Shown here piece by piece: positions 13,547 through 25,576 of a DNA stretch of 64,000 nucleotides. The notes beneath the pieces were generated by a model, which saw nothing but the letters and a program-made list of their open reading frames with translations, made no database searches and was not told the DNA's origin. This DNA comes from Flaccisagitta enflata (Eukaryota > Chaetognatha > Sagittoidea > Aphragmophora): NCBI GenBank assembly GCA_965153355.1, contig OZ231127.1, forward strand, positions 1,736,001 to 1,800,000, written 5' to 3'. The position numbers were made by a program, and so were the translations under genes. The stretch's first letter is position 1. Each line of letters opens with the position of its first letter.

Positions 13547-13640
13547 TACTGCCCTCGCCCACCCGCACGCGACTGGGGTAGCCGTAAGACTTGTTTTTAT
13601 GTTTCTCTGACGGCTCATAACAAACGAATAAATGAATAGA

Positions 13641-13698
13641 TGAATGAATAAATGAATGAATGAATGAATGAATGAATGAATGAATGAATGAATAAATG
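13641..13698. repeat. (TGAA)n microsatellite
   Basis: A tetranucleotide run of ATGA/TGAA. A separate ATGAA pentamer stretch follows at about 13750-13815. Confidence 0.95.
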
Positions 13699-14224
13699 AC
13701 GATGAACATAAATACAGTATCGAGTGTTTGTCTAAAACGAATGCAACGAAATGAAATGCAATGAAATGAAATGAAATGAAATGAAAGAGAATGAAATGAA
13801 AGGAAATGAAATGAATCCAATGATATCCCTGAGAGAGCTACTGAAAAGCAAAAAAGAAAAAACCGCAACATCCTCAAAAAGGACCATCCAAAACCTTGTT
13901 TACAGAGACGCGTGGCACACAACTGAAAACAATGTTTGTCTCATGAGAAGAACCGCACATCTTTGTCTCTCTCTTTGTCTCCGATGACAAATGACACAGA
14001 AGATGTCTCTATCTGTTGCACTATGTAACAATCAAGGTCACAATGGTTAAGAAAATTCTTTAATACTCAGCGAGAAAATTTCTTTTCTTGACTTTTTTTT
14101 CTTCAATAAATTTTGTTATCGCTGAAAAAAGATTATTAAAAGAAAGATAAGAAAGAAGAAGGATCTGAACTTAATCTCATTCTTGAAGTAAGAAAACGCT
14201 TCGCCGGCTGACATACAAAGGGAG

Positions 14225-14967
<743 letters not shown>

Positions 14968-14972
14968 AAAAA

Positions 14973-15016
<44 letters not shown>

Positions 15017-15645
15017 AGGAAACAAACAAACAACAAACAAACAAACAAACAAAGATAAAAAGAAACAAAGAAAAAAAGAAAAAAAGAAACAAACAAACAA
15101 ACAAACAAACAAAGATAGAAAGAAATAAAGAAAGAAAAAACGAAAGAAAACAAGAAAGAAACAAACAAAGAAACAAAGAAACAAAGAAACAAAGAAATTA
15201 AGAAATAAAGAAACAAAGAAACAAAGAAAATAAGAAAGAAGCAAACAATCAAACCAACAAACAAATAAACAAACAAACAAACAAACAAACAAACAAACAA
15301 ACAAACAAACAAACAAACAAACAAAAAAGAAAGAAAGAAAAAAAGAAAACAAGAAAGAAACAAAGAAAGATAGAAAGAAACAAAGAAACAAAGAAACAAA
15401 TAAAATAAGATAAAAACAAACAAACATAGAAACAAACAAAGAGATAAAGAAAGAGACAAATGAATGAATAGATGAATGATTGTTTGAATAAAATAATGAA
15501 TAAATGAATGAATGAATGAATGAATGAATGAATGAATGGATGAATGAATGAATGAATGAATGAATGAAAGAATGTGAAAAAGAATGGAAGTAAATAGAGA
15601 AAGAAAGAAGAAATAATAAAAGAACGAAAGAAAGAAAAAAAATAA

Positions 15646-15725
<80 letters not shown>

Positions 15726-15735
15726 AAAAAAAAAG
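14968..15735. repeat. Compound polypurine array (GAAA, CAAA, AAAC, TGAA)
   Basis: About 770 bp of alternating tetranucleotide blocks. GAAA and CAAA blocks alternate to 15460, TGAA follows at about 15460-15570, then GAAA again to 15735. The long minus-strand open frame across it is Phe-Leu-Ser repeat translation only. Confidence 0.95.
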
Positions 15736-16254
15736 ATAAGGAAGCAAAGGGCGAGGACAAGGAAAGAAACAAGAGAAGATTTTGGAGAAAATGAAAAGAA
15801 AAATCAATTTAAGTTTGAATGGAAATTTGATCTTATGTAAAAAGTTAAACGCGAAGGAGAAAGAACCTAAAGAATACAAACGAAGAATCGCTTCCAAAAA
15901 CCAAACAGGCGCGCCAGAAATCCAAAATTCCATTAACCGAAATCATTTTCTCTTCTTTCAGCGCGTGCAAGCGATTCTACTTGGTTGGTGTGTTGGTCGG
16001 TCCGTCGGTCAGTATGTCCATCGGCCATTTGCATCACAGCCTCTACCTAAAAACCATTATGGAATTTCCATCACTGACCCTGGCCATGCTTTATATCGTC
16101 AGTTTCCAACTTTTGGGGGGAATATCTTAAACTAATCTTTGAGTGATAAGCATGTTGATATAACAGAATACAATTGTTGGTATTTCCTAAAACTTTATAC
16201 TAAAAAAAGGCAGGTCACTCTTAAGGTGGGGTCTATTGACAAGGGGTATTTTTT
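15736..16254. other. No gene; degenerate A-like trace
   Basis: A weak A-type end (GCGCGTGCAAGCGATTCTAC with a GTTGGTCGGTCCGTCGG array, 15961-16015) is visible. The rest is unremarkable. Confidence 0.45.
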
Positions 16255-16361
16255 GGTGCGCCAATGCACCACTAAAACTGGCTGTGTCCGCAGGTCTATT
16301 GGTCGGTAATGCAAACGTTTGACACTCCACACAGCGCATTTTATTGGCCTACTTGGCCTTG
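16255..16361 (-). mobile_element. Minimal C/A-like element (about 107 bp)
   Basis: The hairpin GGTGCGCCAATGCACC is next to a T run, and the other end is TACTTGGCCTTG before TT. The tetramer array is reduced to one or two units. The stem sequence differs from the A and C stems but is self-complementary. Confidence 0.6.
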
Positions 16362-16593
16362 TTATACTATAAATGCCAAAATAATTTAAAAGCGTTGATA
16401 TGGTAGCGAGGCGGGGTTCCACTGATAATGATTCGCGGTGTCCTTGGGAACTTGTTTATTTCTTTTTCGTCTTCCTTGTACATTTGTGAGTGCAAAAGCC
16501 AAAAATGGTGTCATTCGGAAATTTGTGGTCCTTTTTAAAGATCACCGTTGTGCATTTATGAAAATTATGTACTTCTTTTTTTTTTACTAGTGT

Positions 16594-16975
16594 TGAAGAA
16601 GACGGAGAAGAAGGATAAGAAGAAGTAGAAGCAAAAGAAGAAAAAGAAGAAAAAAAAAGAAAAAGAAGAAGACGAAGAAGAAGAAGAAGAAGAAGAAGAA
16701 GAAGAAGAAGAAGAAGAAGAAGAAGAAGAAGAAGAAGAAGAAGAAGAAGAAGAAGAAGAAGAACAAAAAAGAGAAAGAAAAAGAAAAAGAAAAAGAAAAA
16801 GAAAAAGAAAAAGAAGATGAAGAAGAAAAAGAAAAGGAAAGAGAAAAAGAAAAAGAAAAAGAAAAAGAAGAAGAAGAATTAGAAGAAGGAAAAAAGAAAA
16901 AGAAAAAGAAAAAGGAGGAGGAGGAGGAGGATGAGGTGGAGGAGGAGGAGAAGGAGAAGGAGAAGAATAACAATA
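16594..16975. repeat. (GAA)n / (GAAAA)n polypurine tract
   Basis: About 380 bp with purines almost only on the plus strand, mostly GAA triplets followed by GAAAAA and GGA blocks. Such tracts can form triplex DNA (general knowledge). Confidence 0.95.
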
Positions 16976-17249
16976 ACAAGAAGATTAAAAACAATTTGAT
17001 AAGACAAATGCATGCGTCCGAGCTTTCAAACAAAATTTCTGACACTGCAAATAGTACCGCAGGACCATAGATTTAACTCTAGGGTCCTTTAGAATAACAA
17101 TGAAGGAAATGTATGTGAAAGACCAATTGATGGACGTTCGGACGGACGGATGGAGGGACGGATGGACAGACAAGGTGAGCATCTTCAGTGACTCTTTAGT
17201 TAAGTCTTATCTCTTTTTCTTCCGTAGATCCTCATCATTACCACTCAGT

Positions 17250-17395
17250 CTCTATCTCACTCACTCGGCTCACTTTAAAGTGAAAGTGACTCACTCTCTA
17301 TCTCACTCACTCGGCTCACTTTAAAGTGAAAGTGACTCCCTCTCTATCTCACTCACTCGGCTCACTTTAAAGTGAAAGTGACTCCCTCTCTATTC
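17250..17395. repeat. Tandem repeat, 46-bp unit, three copies
   Basis: Each unit contains CACTCACTCGGCTCACTTTA followed by AAGTGAAAGTGACT. The CACTTTAAAGTG at its centre is a perfect 12-bp palindrome. Confidence 0.9.
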
Positions 17396-17831
17396 GGCTT
17401 CGACTTTTCCTCCATTTTGGGTCTTTGAAGTGTCTTCTTAAGAGAAGTTTGGAAAGATGAAGACTCTCATCATTTGTGGAGGTAAAAAGATAAGAAGCTG
17501 TAAGACGGCCAAAATAGTCTGTATGTCTGTTCATTCGTATTAGTCTGCTTAGATATTATTATTCATTTCACTCTCATATGTGACGACAGTAGGCCTGTGA
17601 ATGAAATTGTATGAATTGCAACTGGTCTCTCATTTTGATACGAGTTCATGTTGTTTTTTTTTTTTCTGTTTTTTCCTTCTTTTTTTTCCTTCTTTTTCTT
17701 TTTTTTTCAATTTTGTGTTTTTTTTTTGTTTTGTTTTTTCTTTTTTTTTTCAAAAACATTTTTCTGGGAATGAGGGCGGGTTTTATTTTTCGGAAAAACG
17801 AATTGAGCAGAGGGAACTCATCGTGGAGAGA

Positions 17832-17876
<45 letters not shown>

Positions 17877-17903
17877 ACACACACACACATACACACACAC
17901 ACA
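17832..17903. repeat. (CA)n microsatellite
   Basis: CA run with two TACACA interruptions. A short GA run follows at 17971-17993. Confidence 0.95.
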
Positions 17904-18288
17904 CGTAAAAATAGCAGGATGAGACCAAGACAGTTTCCATGAGTGTGGGAAACACCGACTTGCAAACAAGGAGAGAGAGAGAGAGAGAGAGAGACTAAGA
18001 GAGGAATTGGGTTTGGATTCCAATTTAACTCGGCACTTTGCGTGATAATTTGTTGTCTTCTTGGCAAGAGAGAAAAACCGGCAAGAAAAAAAAACGCTGA
18101 GAAAAAAAAACTCGGCAAATAAAAGCCGACAGAAATACAAGGCATAAAAGTCGACTAAAACCGGCTCAAACTAACTAAAACCAGCTTAAACCAACTTAAA
18201 CCAACTAAAACCGACAGACCGATTATTAAGCGGAACCACTTTTCAGGTTCTGGTAGTTATTGCACATTCAAGGAAATTTCCTTGCTGA

Positions 18289-18895
18289 TGCCGTTGCAAT
18301 TGCTGTGGAAGTTGCAATTGCTGTGGCAGTTGCAATTGCTGTGGCCGTTACAATTGCTGTGGCCGTTGCAAGTGCTGTGGCAGTTGCAATTGTTGTGGCA
18401 GTTTCACTGGCTGTGGAAGTTGCAATTGCTGTGGAAGTTGCAATTGCTGTGGCAGTTGCAATTGATGTGGCAGTTGCAATTGCTGTGGCCGTTGCAAGTG
18501 CTGTGGCAGTTGCAATTGTTGTGGCAGTTTCAATGGCTGTGGCCGTTGCAATAGCTGTCGCCGTTGCAATGGCTGTGGCCGTTGCAGTTGCTGTGGCAGT
18601 TGCAGTTGCTGTAGCCGTTGCAATTGCTGTGGCCGTTGCAATTGCTGTGGCAGTTGCAATTGCTGTGGCCGTTGCAGTTGCTGTGGCCGTTGCAGTTGCT
18701 GTGGCCGTTGGAATTGCTGTGGCCGTTGCAATTGTTGTGGCTGTTGCAATTGCTCTGGCCGTTGCAGTTGCTGTGGCAGTTGCAGTTGCTGTGGTCGTTG
18801 CAATTGCTGTGGTTGCAATTGCTGTGGCCGTTACAATTGCTGTGGCCGTTGCAATTGCTGTGGCCGTTGCAATTGATGTAGCCGTTGCAGTTACT
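18289..18895. repeat. 18-bp minisatellite, about 34 copies
   Basis: The unit is close to GTTGCAATTGCTGTGGCC or GTTGCAATTGCTGTGGCA. Because 18 is a multiple of three and the unit lacks stops, several frames on both strands stay open (Val-Ala-Ile, Leu-Leu-Trp and others). No start context, signal or splice structure favours any of them, so I treat this as non-coding. Confidence 0.92.
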
Positions 18896-19747
18896 TCCAT
18901 TCGGTTCCATCTCTTCCTTTGGCGTCGGTTTCTGCATTTTCTGTTCCCTCTTTTATTATTCTTCACCCCCAAACATAATATTTTCATCCATCTCAGTTTT
19001 AGTTTTCACCTTTTTTATCAGAACTGCTGTTAGTAAATAAAAAAAAAGACGAACAGAACAACAACATCGATAAATCACGTCTTTTTTTTTGGGGGGGGGG
19101 GGGTAATATGATGCATCATCCACATGATATTTAGAGAGTTCTTTTATTTCATTTTTTTTTTATTTTTTGTTCTATTTTGTTTTATTTACATATTTTTTTT
19201 TTGTTCTCGTGCTACACGTCTCGTGTGAAGAAATATCACATAACAGACCAACATTTTGACTGACGGACCAACAGTCAAACACATCATCAAACACAAAATT
19301 TATAAAAGGCCTCATCCCCTATACACGATTACTCGCGTGGTTGAATGGATCCTTGAATTTCTTTCCATCCGAGGGTAATTTGCGAATATCAAGATGAAGT
19401 ACCAGTGGTCAAGGACGTTCACTTGGTTTCCTCATAAATCAATTGATAAAGCTGATGATGTTCTTGCCATTACTTTCTGTCATTTCCATTTTGTATATCA
19501 TTGGGCAAAGTCATATAAGTCATGGCCATCAGAGTCGACCATCAGAGTGAGCCATCAGTCGTAACCATTATGTTGTCATAAAATCTGCTATTCCTGTTAG
19601 TCGGACCGCCAGTTCTTATGATAAACGATCGAACCGCATAAATTTATAAAAAGGCAAAACATAAACATGCCGCCGAAATGACAGCAATGAAAGATGGGAC
19701 TCGTCCTCTTCTTAGCTACAACCATTTTGTGTCATTCAAGAAAACTA
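18896..19747. other. No gene seen
   Basis: Mostly AT-rich DNA with poly-T and poly-G runs near 19080. The motif ATGATGCATCATC at 19109 also occurs at 42022, but no element ends were found. Confidence 0.5.
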
Positions 19748-20190
<443 letters not shown>

Positions 20191-20329
20191 AAACAACATT
20201 TATTGGCGCACCAAAACACATGTTCTGTGTAAGTCATTTCTGCCATCATCCACCCGGTTCATCTATCGGCCCTCTTACTTCCTCTAACACACTACATATT
20301 AGAATGGGCTTAATTTGGGCATTTCCAAG

Positions 20330-20584
20330 CACTTTTCATCTTCCAATTGCATTATCAGAGCCCAATCTATTTGGAAAATCGATTTGGACTTGATTTAGGC
20401 ATTACGTAATCAATGTTGTAGTTGTATAGAAAAAATTGCTGAAATTTGAGAGAAAATTTTTTCTATAGTTATTCAGAACAACTAAAGCATTGATTACAGA
20501 ATGCCTAGATCAAGTCTAAATCAATTTTTCCAATAAGATAGGGCCCTGATTATTCAAATTGAATATGAAAAGTGCTTGGAAATG
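20330..20584. repeat. Foldback repeat 1 (centre about 20457)
   Basis: CATTTCCAAGCACTTTTCAT at the left is mirrored by ATGAAAAGTGCTTGGAAATG at the right. The inner part is also complementary (GACTTGATTTAGGCATT against AATGCCTAGATCAAGTC). Arms are about 110 bp with a very short loop. Confidence 0.85.
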
Positions 20585-20617
20585 ATGTTTCCTTTCAACG
20601 TCATCTTTTGTATGGAT

Positions 20618-20868
20618 CATTAACTTCACATGATGTAAGAACTTCACATATGGAGATTTCCATACATTTAAACAGCCAAAATATTTCACCAATTTTAGCA
20701 TTGGCATCATCAGTTGGCAAGGAAGGAAAATATAGATAACCTTTTCCTTCCTTGCCAACTGATGATGCCAATGCTTAAATTGGTGAAATATTTTGGCTGT
20801 TTCTTGCTAATAAATGTATGGAAATCTCCATATGTGAAGTTCTTACATTGTGTGAAAATGATGTTTCA
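20618..20868. repeat. Foldback repeat 2 (centre about 20738)
   Basis: The left-arm blocks GTAAGAACTTCACATATGG and GCCAACTGATGATGCCAATG-type sequence have reverse complements in the right arm, and the loop is only a few bases. The second foldback begins almost where the first ends. Confidence 0.85.
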
Positions 20869-21039
20869 TTGTTATGCCCAAGTTGAGCCCACTCTACTAC
20901 ATATTCCTACTTCAAATCTCCTGCCTTTAACGTAGTTTGTCTTTATTTCTTTTCTACAGTTACTTTTATTTGGTGCCATTTCATTTTCAAGTCATGGATC
21001 TACACCTCACAATTTCCCGTCGTAAAAGAAGACAAGGCA

Positions 21040-21297
21040 GGAGAGACGATTACCCAAGTCGCGTGCGTGTGGGCAGGAGCGGTGATAGAAAATATCGCTG
21101 CATCGCATTTGGGGAGGGGCAATTTTACTGAGGAGCTCATGTAAACGCCCGCAGAGTGAATAGGGGATGGATGGACCAATAGATGGACGGACTGATGGAC
21201 GAACTAATGGATGGATGGACCAATAGATGGCTAGACCAACTGGCCAACCGATTGATGGACAGACCAAAAAAGCGAGGCATAAAGTCGCGTAGCACGA
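21040..21297 (+). mobile_element. A-family element, degraded
   Basis: Traces include AAGTCGCGTGCGTGTGGGCA, GGATGGACCAATAGATGGAC tetramers and an end like AAAGTCGCGTAGCACGAG then ACC. The terminal CAAGGCC is mutated. Confidence 0.55.
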
Positions 21298-21683
21298 GAC
21301 CAAAAAAAGGTGGTTTGAGTTTTGTGAGTTTTTCGTCGTCTCTTTGCTTTAATTCTCCCCATTAAACTCGTTGGTTGTTCCACTCTGGGCGTCTTTCTAC
21401 TTATTCGTATCTATCTTTATCTCATTTTCCTTTATTTCACATGTCGCTATCTTGGACTCATTTCCTTCATTTTACATGTTTCTATCTTTGTCTCATTTTC
21501 CTTTTTTCACATGTTTCTATTATTGTCTCATTTTCCATTATTTTATATGTCTCTATCTTTGTCTCATCTCATTTCATTTTCTACGTCTCTATGCCTATCT
21601 TTTCTGTTGGTTATTCCGCTTTTTACCGTCAAAAAATCGGAATCCGAAGAGAGCAAATTATTTTCTTTTTCTCTCCTCTTTTT

Positions 21684-21918
21684 AGATAAATGCTACGCGA
21701 CTCAATCATCCGCTTTGTCCGTTCGTCTGTCCGTCCGTCTGTCCGTCCGTCTGTCCGTTCATCCGTGGGTCAGTAGGTTGGTTGGTCCATCCCACTTTTA
21801 CTTTTGTAATGTTTGTTTCATTCTTTGACCTCACTGCTCCTGCGCAAATGGTCTCATGACTTCTAATAAAGCCCCTGCCCACCCGCACGCGACTGGGGTA
21901 GCCGTGTATCCGTCCTTG
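21684..21918 (-). mobile_element. A-family element, long form
   Basis: A worn hairpin near 21684 is followed by a GTCCGTCTGTCC array (21717-21770), the interior GACCTCACTGCTCCTGC, the block CCCACCCGCACGCGACTGGG, and the end TATCCGTCCTTG before TT. It serves as the uninterrupted reference for the split copy at 12292-13593. Confidence 0.8.
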
Positions 21919-22066
21919 TTTTTCATGTACGTCCTCACACATTATCTATGAGTATGAAAGGTCGTGTCAGTCGATTCGTCAGGCAAACATTAAAAAAACG
22001 CAAATGAGCTAATATCAACGTCTTTCATCATCCCTACAACCTCCTTCACCTTCCCGCACTCATTCG

Positions 22067-22110
22067 TTGATTCATTCATTCATTCATTCATTCATTCATT
22101 CATTCATTCA
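22067..22110. repeat. (ATTC)n microsatellite
   Basis: A short pure ATTC run in a context resembling the C-like element at 11627 (a CGGGGTGCGAATATTGGCC-like end follows). Confidence 0.9.
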
Positions 22111-22387
22111 ATTGTTTATTCGTATGTTTGTTTATTCATATAATCGTATATTCAGCGGGGTGCGAATATTGGCCGAACCATGTTTGGAATTTGGCCTTGT
22201 TTTCTCTCTATTGCCTTTTTTCTCTTCTTGAATAACTCACAAAATAAAGGAACATTTATGGAGTAGAGTAGCGTTTATTAGATAGTAGAATAAAGTAGAG
22301 TAGAGAAGAATAGTTGCACGATACGAAAAATAAATGACGAAAAAAATAAAATTTTGACAGATGGTTTATTCTTCAATTGCCTTTTAT

Positions 22388-22612
22388 AGTTGCGGACACG
22401 CAACTCTATAAGAGGCTTTGTCCGTCCGTCGGTCCTTTGGTCCATCGGTCCAGTCATGGTGATCGAGTCGAAGAGCGGGAAAACGAGCGTTTTTGATACG
22501 TTTTGTGCACATTTGTGTGTAGGGATGGAGGTTGGGAGTGGATGGGGGTGGATGGGGGAGTGGATGCCCCTGCCCACCCGTCTGCAACGATATAGTGACC
22601 CCGCGTCACTTG
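22388..22612 (-). mobile_element. A2-variant element
   Basis: The hairpin AGTTGCGGACACGCAACT is followed by a GTCCGTCCGTCGG array, a G-rich interior (GGATGGGGGTGGATGGGGG) and the end GACCCCGCGTCACTTG before AA. Same variant end as 8086 and 63029. Confidence 0.8.
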
Positions 22613-22781
22613 AATAACTCACACAAATTGAATAGAGGTCGACCGAAGGTTCGGTTCGGTACTGACCTACTGACCCTCACTCACCTTCGGCCTCCGGTTC
22701 GGCTTCGGTTTTGAAAGTGCCAGTAAGTAGTAGAAATGTCAATATGTAATAGGTAGAAGCTTCAAAATTGAATTTAGGAAC

Positions 22782-22782
<1 letters not shown>

Positions 22783-22840
<58 letters not shown>
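22783..22840. repeat. (GA)n microsatellite
   Basis: A pure GA run ending at the left edge of an A element. Confidence 0.95.
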
Positions 22841-22843
<3 letters not shown>

Positions 22844-22846
<3 letters not shown>

Positions 22847-23033
22847 GGCCGTATACACGAGCCGATGTCGCGTGCGGGTGGGCAGGGGCAGTGATGATAA
22901 AGTCTTACCCAAGCATTTGGGCAGGAGCAGCAATGCAAAAACGGCCCGTAACGCCGAAAAAGCTAAGTGTGACCGACAGACCGACAGACCGACAGACGGA
23001 CAGAGTGGGTCATAGAGTCGCGTGCACGCGACT
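22844..23033 (+). mobile_element. A-family element nested in the hAT-like element
   Basis: CAAGGCCGTATACACGAGCC at one end, GCATTTGGGCAGGAGCAGC inside, a GACCGACA array, and the hairpin AGTCGCGTGCACGCGACT at the other end. AA lies on both sides. The hairpin is a perfect 18-bp palindrome. Confidence 0.9.
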
Positions 23034-23074
23034 AAAAAAGAAAGTGAAAGAGTAAAAAACAGAGAGAGAATAAA

Positions 23075-23574
23075 CAAGGTCAACAAACCTTAGTCGCGTG
23101 GTAATAAGGGTAATAAAGGTAATAAAGGTAAAAAAGGTAATTAAGGTAATTAAAGTGATAAAGATAATGAAGATAATTAAGTACCTATATCTTCCTATAA
23201 TTACCCACATTTACCTACAACTACCTGTAAATACCTATAATTACCTACAATTACATTAGATTACCATAAATTATCTATAATCACCTATAATTACCCATTA
23301 TTTCCTATATTTCCTACAATTACCTCAATTTATAATCCGAGACAACTTTTCTGACTTATATGATAAAGATTACTAAAATACCTATATTTACCTATAATTA
23401 CCTAAAATTACCTACATGACCTATAATTACCAAAAATTACCTATAATTACCTTTTATAACCTTCAATAACCTTTAAAACGACTATCAAGCCTAAATTTCA
23501 AAAAAGTTACCGACCGACCGACAGACAGACCAACCGACCGATATAGCGGCTTCTAGAGTCGCGTTCACGCGACT
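23075..23574 (+). mobile_element. A3-variant element with TAATTACC-repeat core
   Basis: Starts CAAGGTCAACAAACC and ends with the hairpin AGTCGCGTTCACGCGACT before AAAAA. The usual tetramer array is short (GACCGACCGACAGACAGACC near 23510). The core is about 370 bp of degenerate ACCTATAATTACC-like repeats. Confidence 0.75.
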
Positions 23575-23642
23575 AAAAAGACAGAGAGAAATGATAACAA
23601 TATAAAAATCATTTATAAAAAGACATGAGGACCACTGTTTTT

Positions 23643-23800
23643 AGTTGCTATCATGCAACTACAACCTGCTATATCCATTAGTTGGTTGGTCGGTTAGTTG
23701 GTTAGTCGGTCAGTCGGTCACATTTTAATCTTTTTTAATGATTTTATTTCTTTGACCCTACTGCTCCTGCACTAATGGTCTAGTGACCTCAAAAATTAAA
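23643..23800 (-). mobile_element. A-family element, partial
   Basis: The hairpin AGTTGCTATCATGCAACT is followed by a GTTGGTTGGTCGG array and the interior GACCCTACTGCTCCTGC. The CCTTG end is absent. Confidence 0.7.
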
Positions 23801-24428
23801 CAAAGAAATAAAGACATAGAAAGTAAAAGAATGAAAAAAATTTTGTTAAAAAAAATATTTAGGATTGAGGCAAGATGAACAAGTATGCAAGAAGACAGAT
23901 AAGTACACAGCCAGACAGACTAATGGTCAGCATTAAAAGATATGCCTTGCAATAGGAATTGACCAAAGGTTAATATTGGTACTGACCTATTGGATGGAGC
24001 ACTTCCTCTACCTTGGAACCTAAGTCAAAGTTGCTATCCAATTTTGATCTTCTATGTATAACTTTTTTTTAAACAAACAAAGAATAAATGTTAGGTGGAA
24101 AATGAAAGAAACAAAAAAATAAAGACATAAAAAAAAACAATTTAATTGAATCTTAAATTTTTTTATAATTTTTTTTTTTACTTTCCTTGAGTAAAGAATA
24201 GAAGTAACTACAAACTTCGGTTTCTGAATTTGGTAACCTTCGATTTCAGTTTCGGTAATCTAGTCACTGTCAACTTCGGCTTCGGTTCGGCTTCGGTTAA
24301 CCTACCTTCGGTCGACCTCTAAAATTGAACGGACATGTACGCACTGAGACACGGATAACAAAGGGCCAGACCGGCCAGATAAAGTCTTTTCAAATTTTTG
24401 AAAGAGACAGAAACGAACGCAAAACCAA

Positions 24429-24727
24429 CAAGCCCGACCGGGCAAAGATGCGTCCGGACTGTGTTTCTGCGTGAATTGATCATGTGACATATATGGAGAG
24501 ACAAATGGATGAACAGACGGGTGAAACGACTGACTAGTAAAGGAGGCTCTCAAAACATGTTGGTTGATCATTTGTTTCAGTGTAGAATCTCACCGTGGCC
24601 AAAAACAGCCGAGAAACGCGGTTTTTGCACAGGCGTAACGGACGGACGGACGGACCGACCGACGGACCGACAGACCGACGGACGGACGGACGGACAGGCC
24701 CTCTTACAGAGATGCGAGGACGCATCT
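24429..24727 (+). mobile_element. C-family element, intact, opposite orientation to 11320
   Basis: From CAAGCCCGACCGGGC to the hairpin AGATGCGAGGACGCATCT before AAAAA. It is collinear with 11320-11621, including an uninterrupted CACCGTGGCCAAAAACAGCC. The array is GGAC/CGAC tetramers (24640-24702). Confidence 0.9.
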
Positions 24728-25095
24728 AAAAACCAAAAACAACAGAACAACAGGCCAACAAAGCAACAGTGCGGCAGACCAACAGCACGACGGACGGACA
24801 AAAAAACTTTCAATAACTGAAGTGGTAATGGATGGACCAACCGACAAACTGATATACCAACTTAAAGAGTCCCATGCACGCGACTTTAAACCAGATAATC
24901 CGCCAACTCTACCATCCTTTGGCGGGCTTGAGGGCGCTTTAACAAAGTTAAACACTCGTTTTTTTGCGCTCATTAAAAAAAAAAGTTTTTTGACTCGCTC
25001 CCTGATCAGTTTTTCTGCGGAAGAAAAATTATGCCAAAACATAAAGCAAAATCACCTCCATGAAAAACGATTGCGGGGGGGGCGTGCTTGAAGGA
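24728..25095. other. No gene seen
   Basis: Short GGAC-type stretches and unique DNA only. Confidence 0.5.
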
Positions 25096-25123
25096 GAGAG
25101 AGAGAGAGAGAGAGAGACAGAGA

Positions 25124-25194
<71 letters not shown>

Positions 25195-25315
25195 GACAAA
25201 GACAGCGACAGAGAGAAAGAGAAAGATAAAAAGAAAGAGAAAGAAAAAGAGAAAGAGAAAGAGAATGAGAGAGAGAAAGAGAAAGAGAAAGAGAATGAGA
25301 AAGAGAGAGATGAGT
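25096..25315. repeat. (GA)n-(GACA)n-(GAAA)n compound array
   Basis: A GA run, then a pure GACA/CAGA run at about 25124-25193, then imperfect GAGAAA repeats. Confidence 0.95.
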
Positions 25316-25576
25316 AATGAAATGGACAAACATAGAGAAAGACAGACAGTGAAATAGACAAACGTATGGACTCATCAGGGAGAATGACGTTGTGATTGGC
25401 TAACAGAACAAACAAATTCACAGAAACAAAGAACACACAGACGCGCGTGCGCGTGCGCGTGCACACATGCTCTCACGCGTGCAAATTTCCACACAAGATT
25501 TGAACGTGTCAATGATCATTCTGCGTGCACAAGTCAAAATTAGCGGCGTGCAAGAAGCATTTTTTTCTCGTTTTTT

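Larger units (their letters stand above)
12292..13593 (-). mobile_element. A-family element split by two other insertions
   Basis: A-type pieces occur in order: a GTCCATCC tetramer array (12318-12380), then CCTCACTGCTTCTGCC (12842-12857), then CTGCCCTCGCCCACCCGCAC and GGGGTAGCCG with the end CTTG (about 13549-13593). They are separated by a D element and an H element. The collinear copy at 21684-21918 lacks both insertions. The far left hairpin is degraded. Confidence 0.65.
22633..24321. mobile_element. hAT-like non-autonomous element with perfect 8-bp target duplication
   Basis: The TIRs TAGAGGTCGACCGAAGGT and their mirror ACCTTCGGTCGACCTCTA are flanked by identical AAATTGAA at 22625-22632 and 24322-24329. 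Flanking 8-bp duplications are typical of hAT elements (family knowledge). The 1,689-bp interior has TTCGGTTTCGG-type subterminal repeats, a GA microsatellite and at least three A-type insertions. No transposase is present. Confidence 0.9.

Noticed and set aside
18260-19033. 257-codon plus-strand frame (Val-Ala-Ile repeats) as a gene
   Set aside because: It is the translation of an 18-bp minisatellite without stops; other frames and the opposite strand are open too, and no signals support translation.
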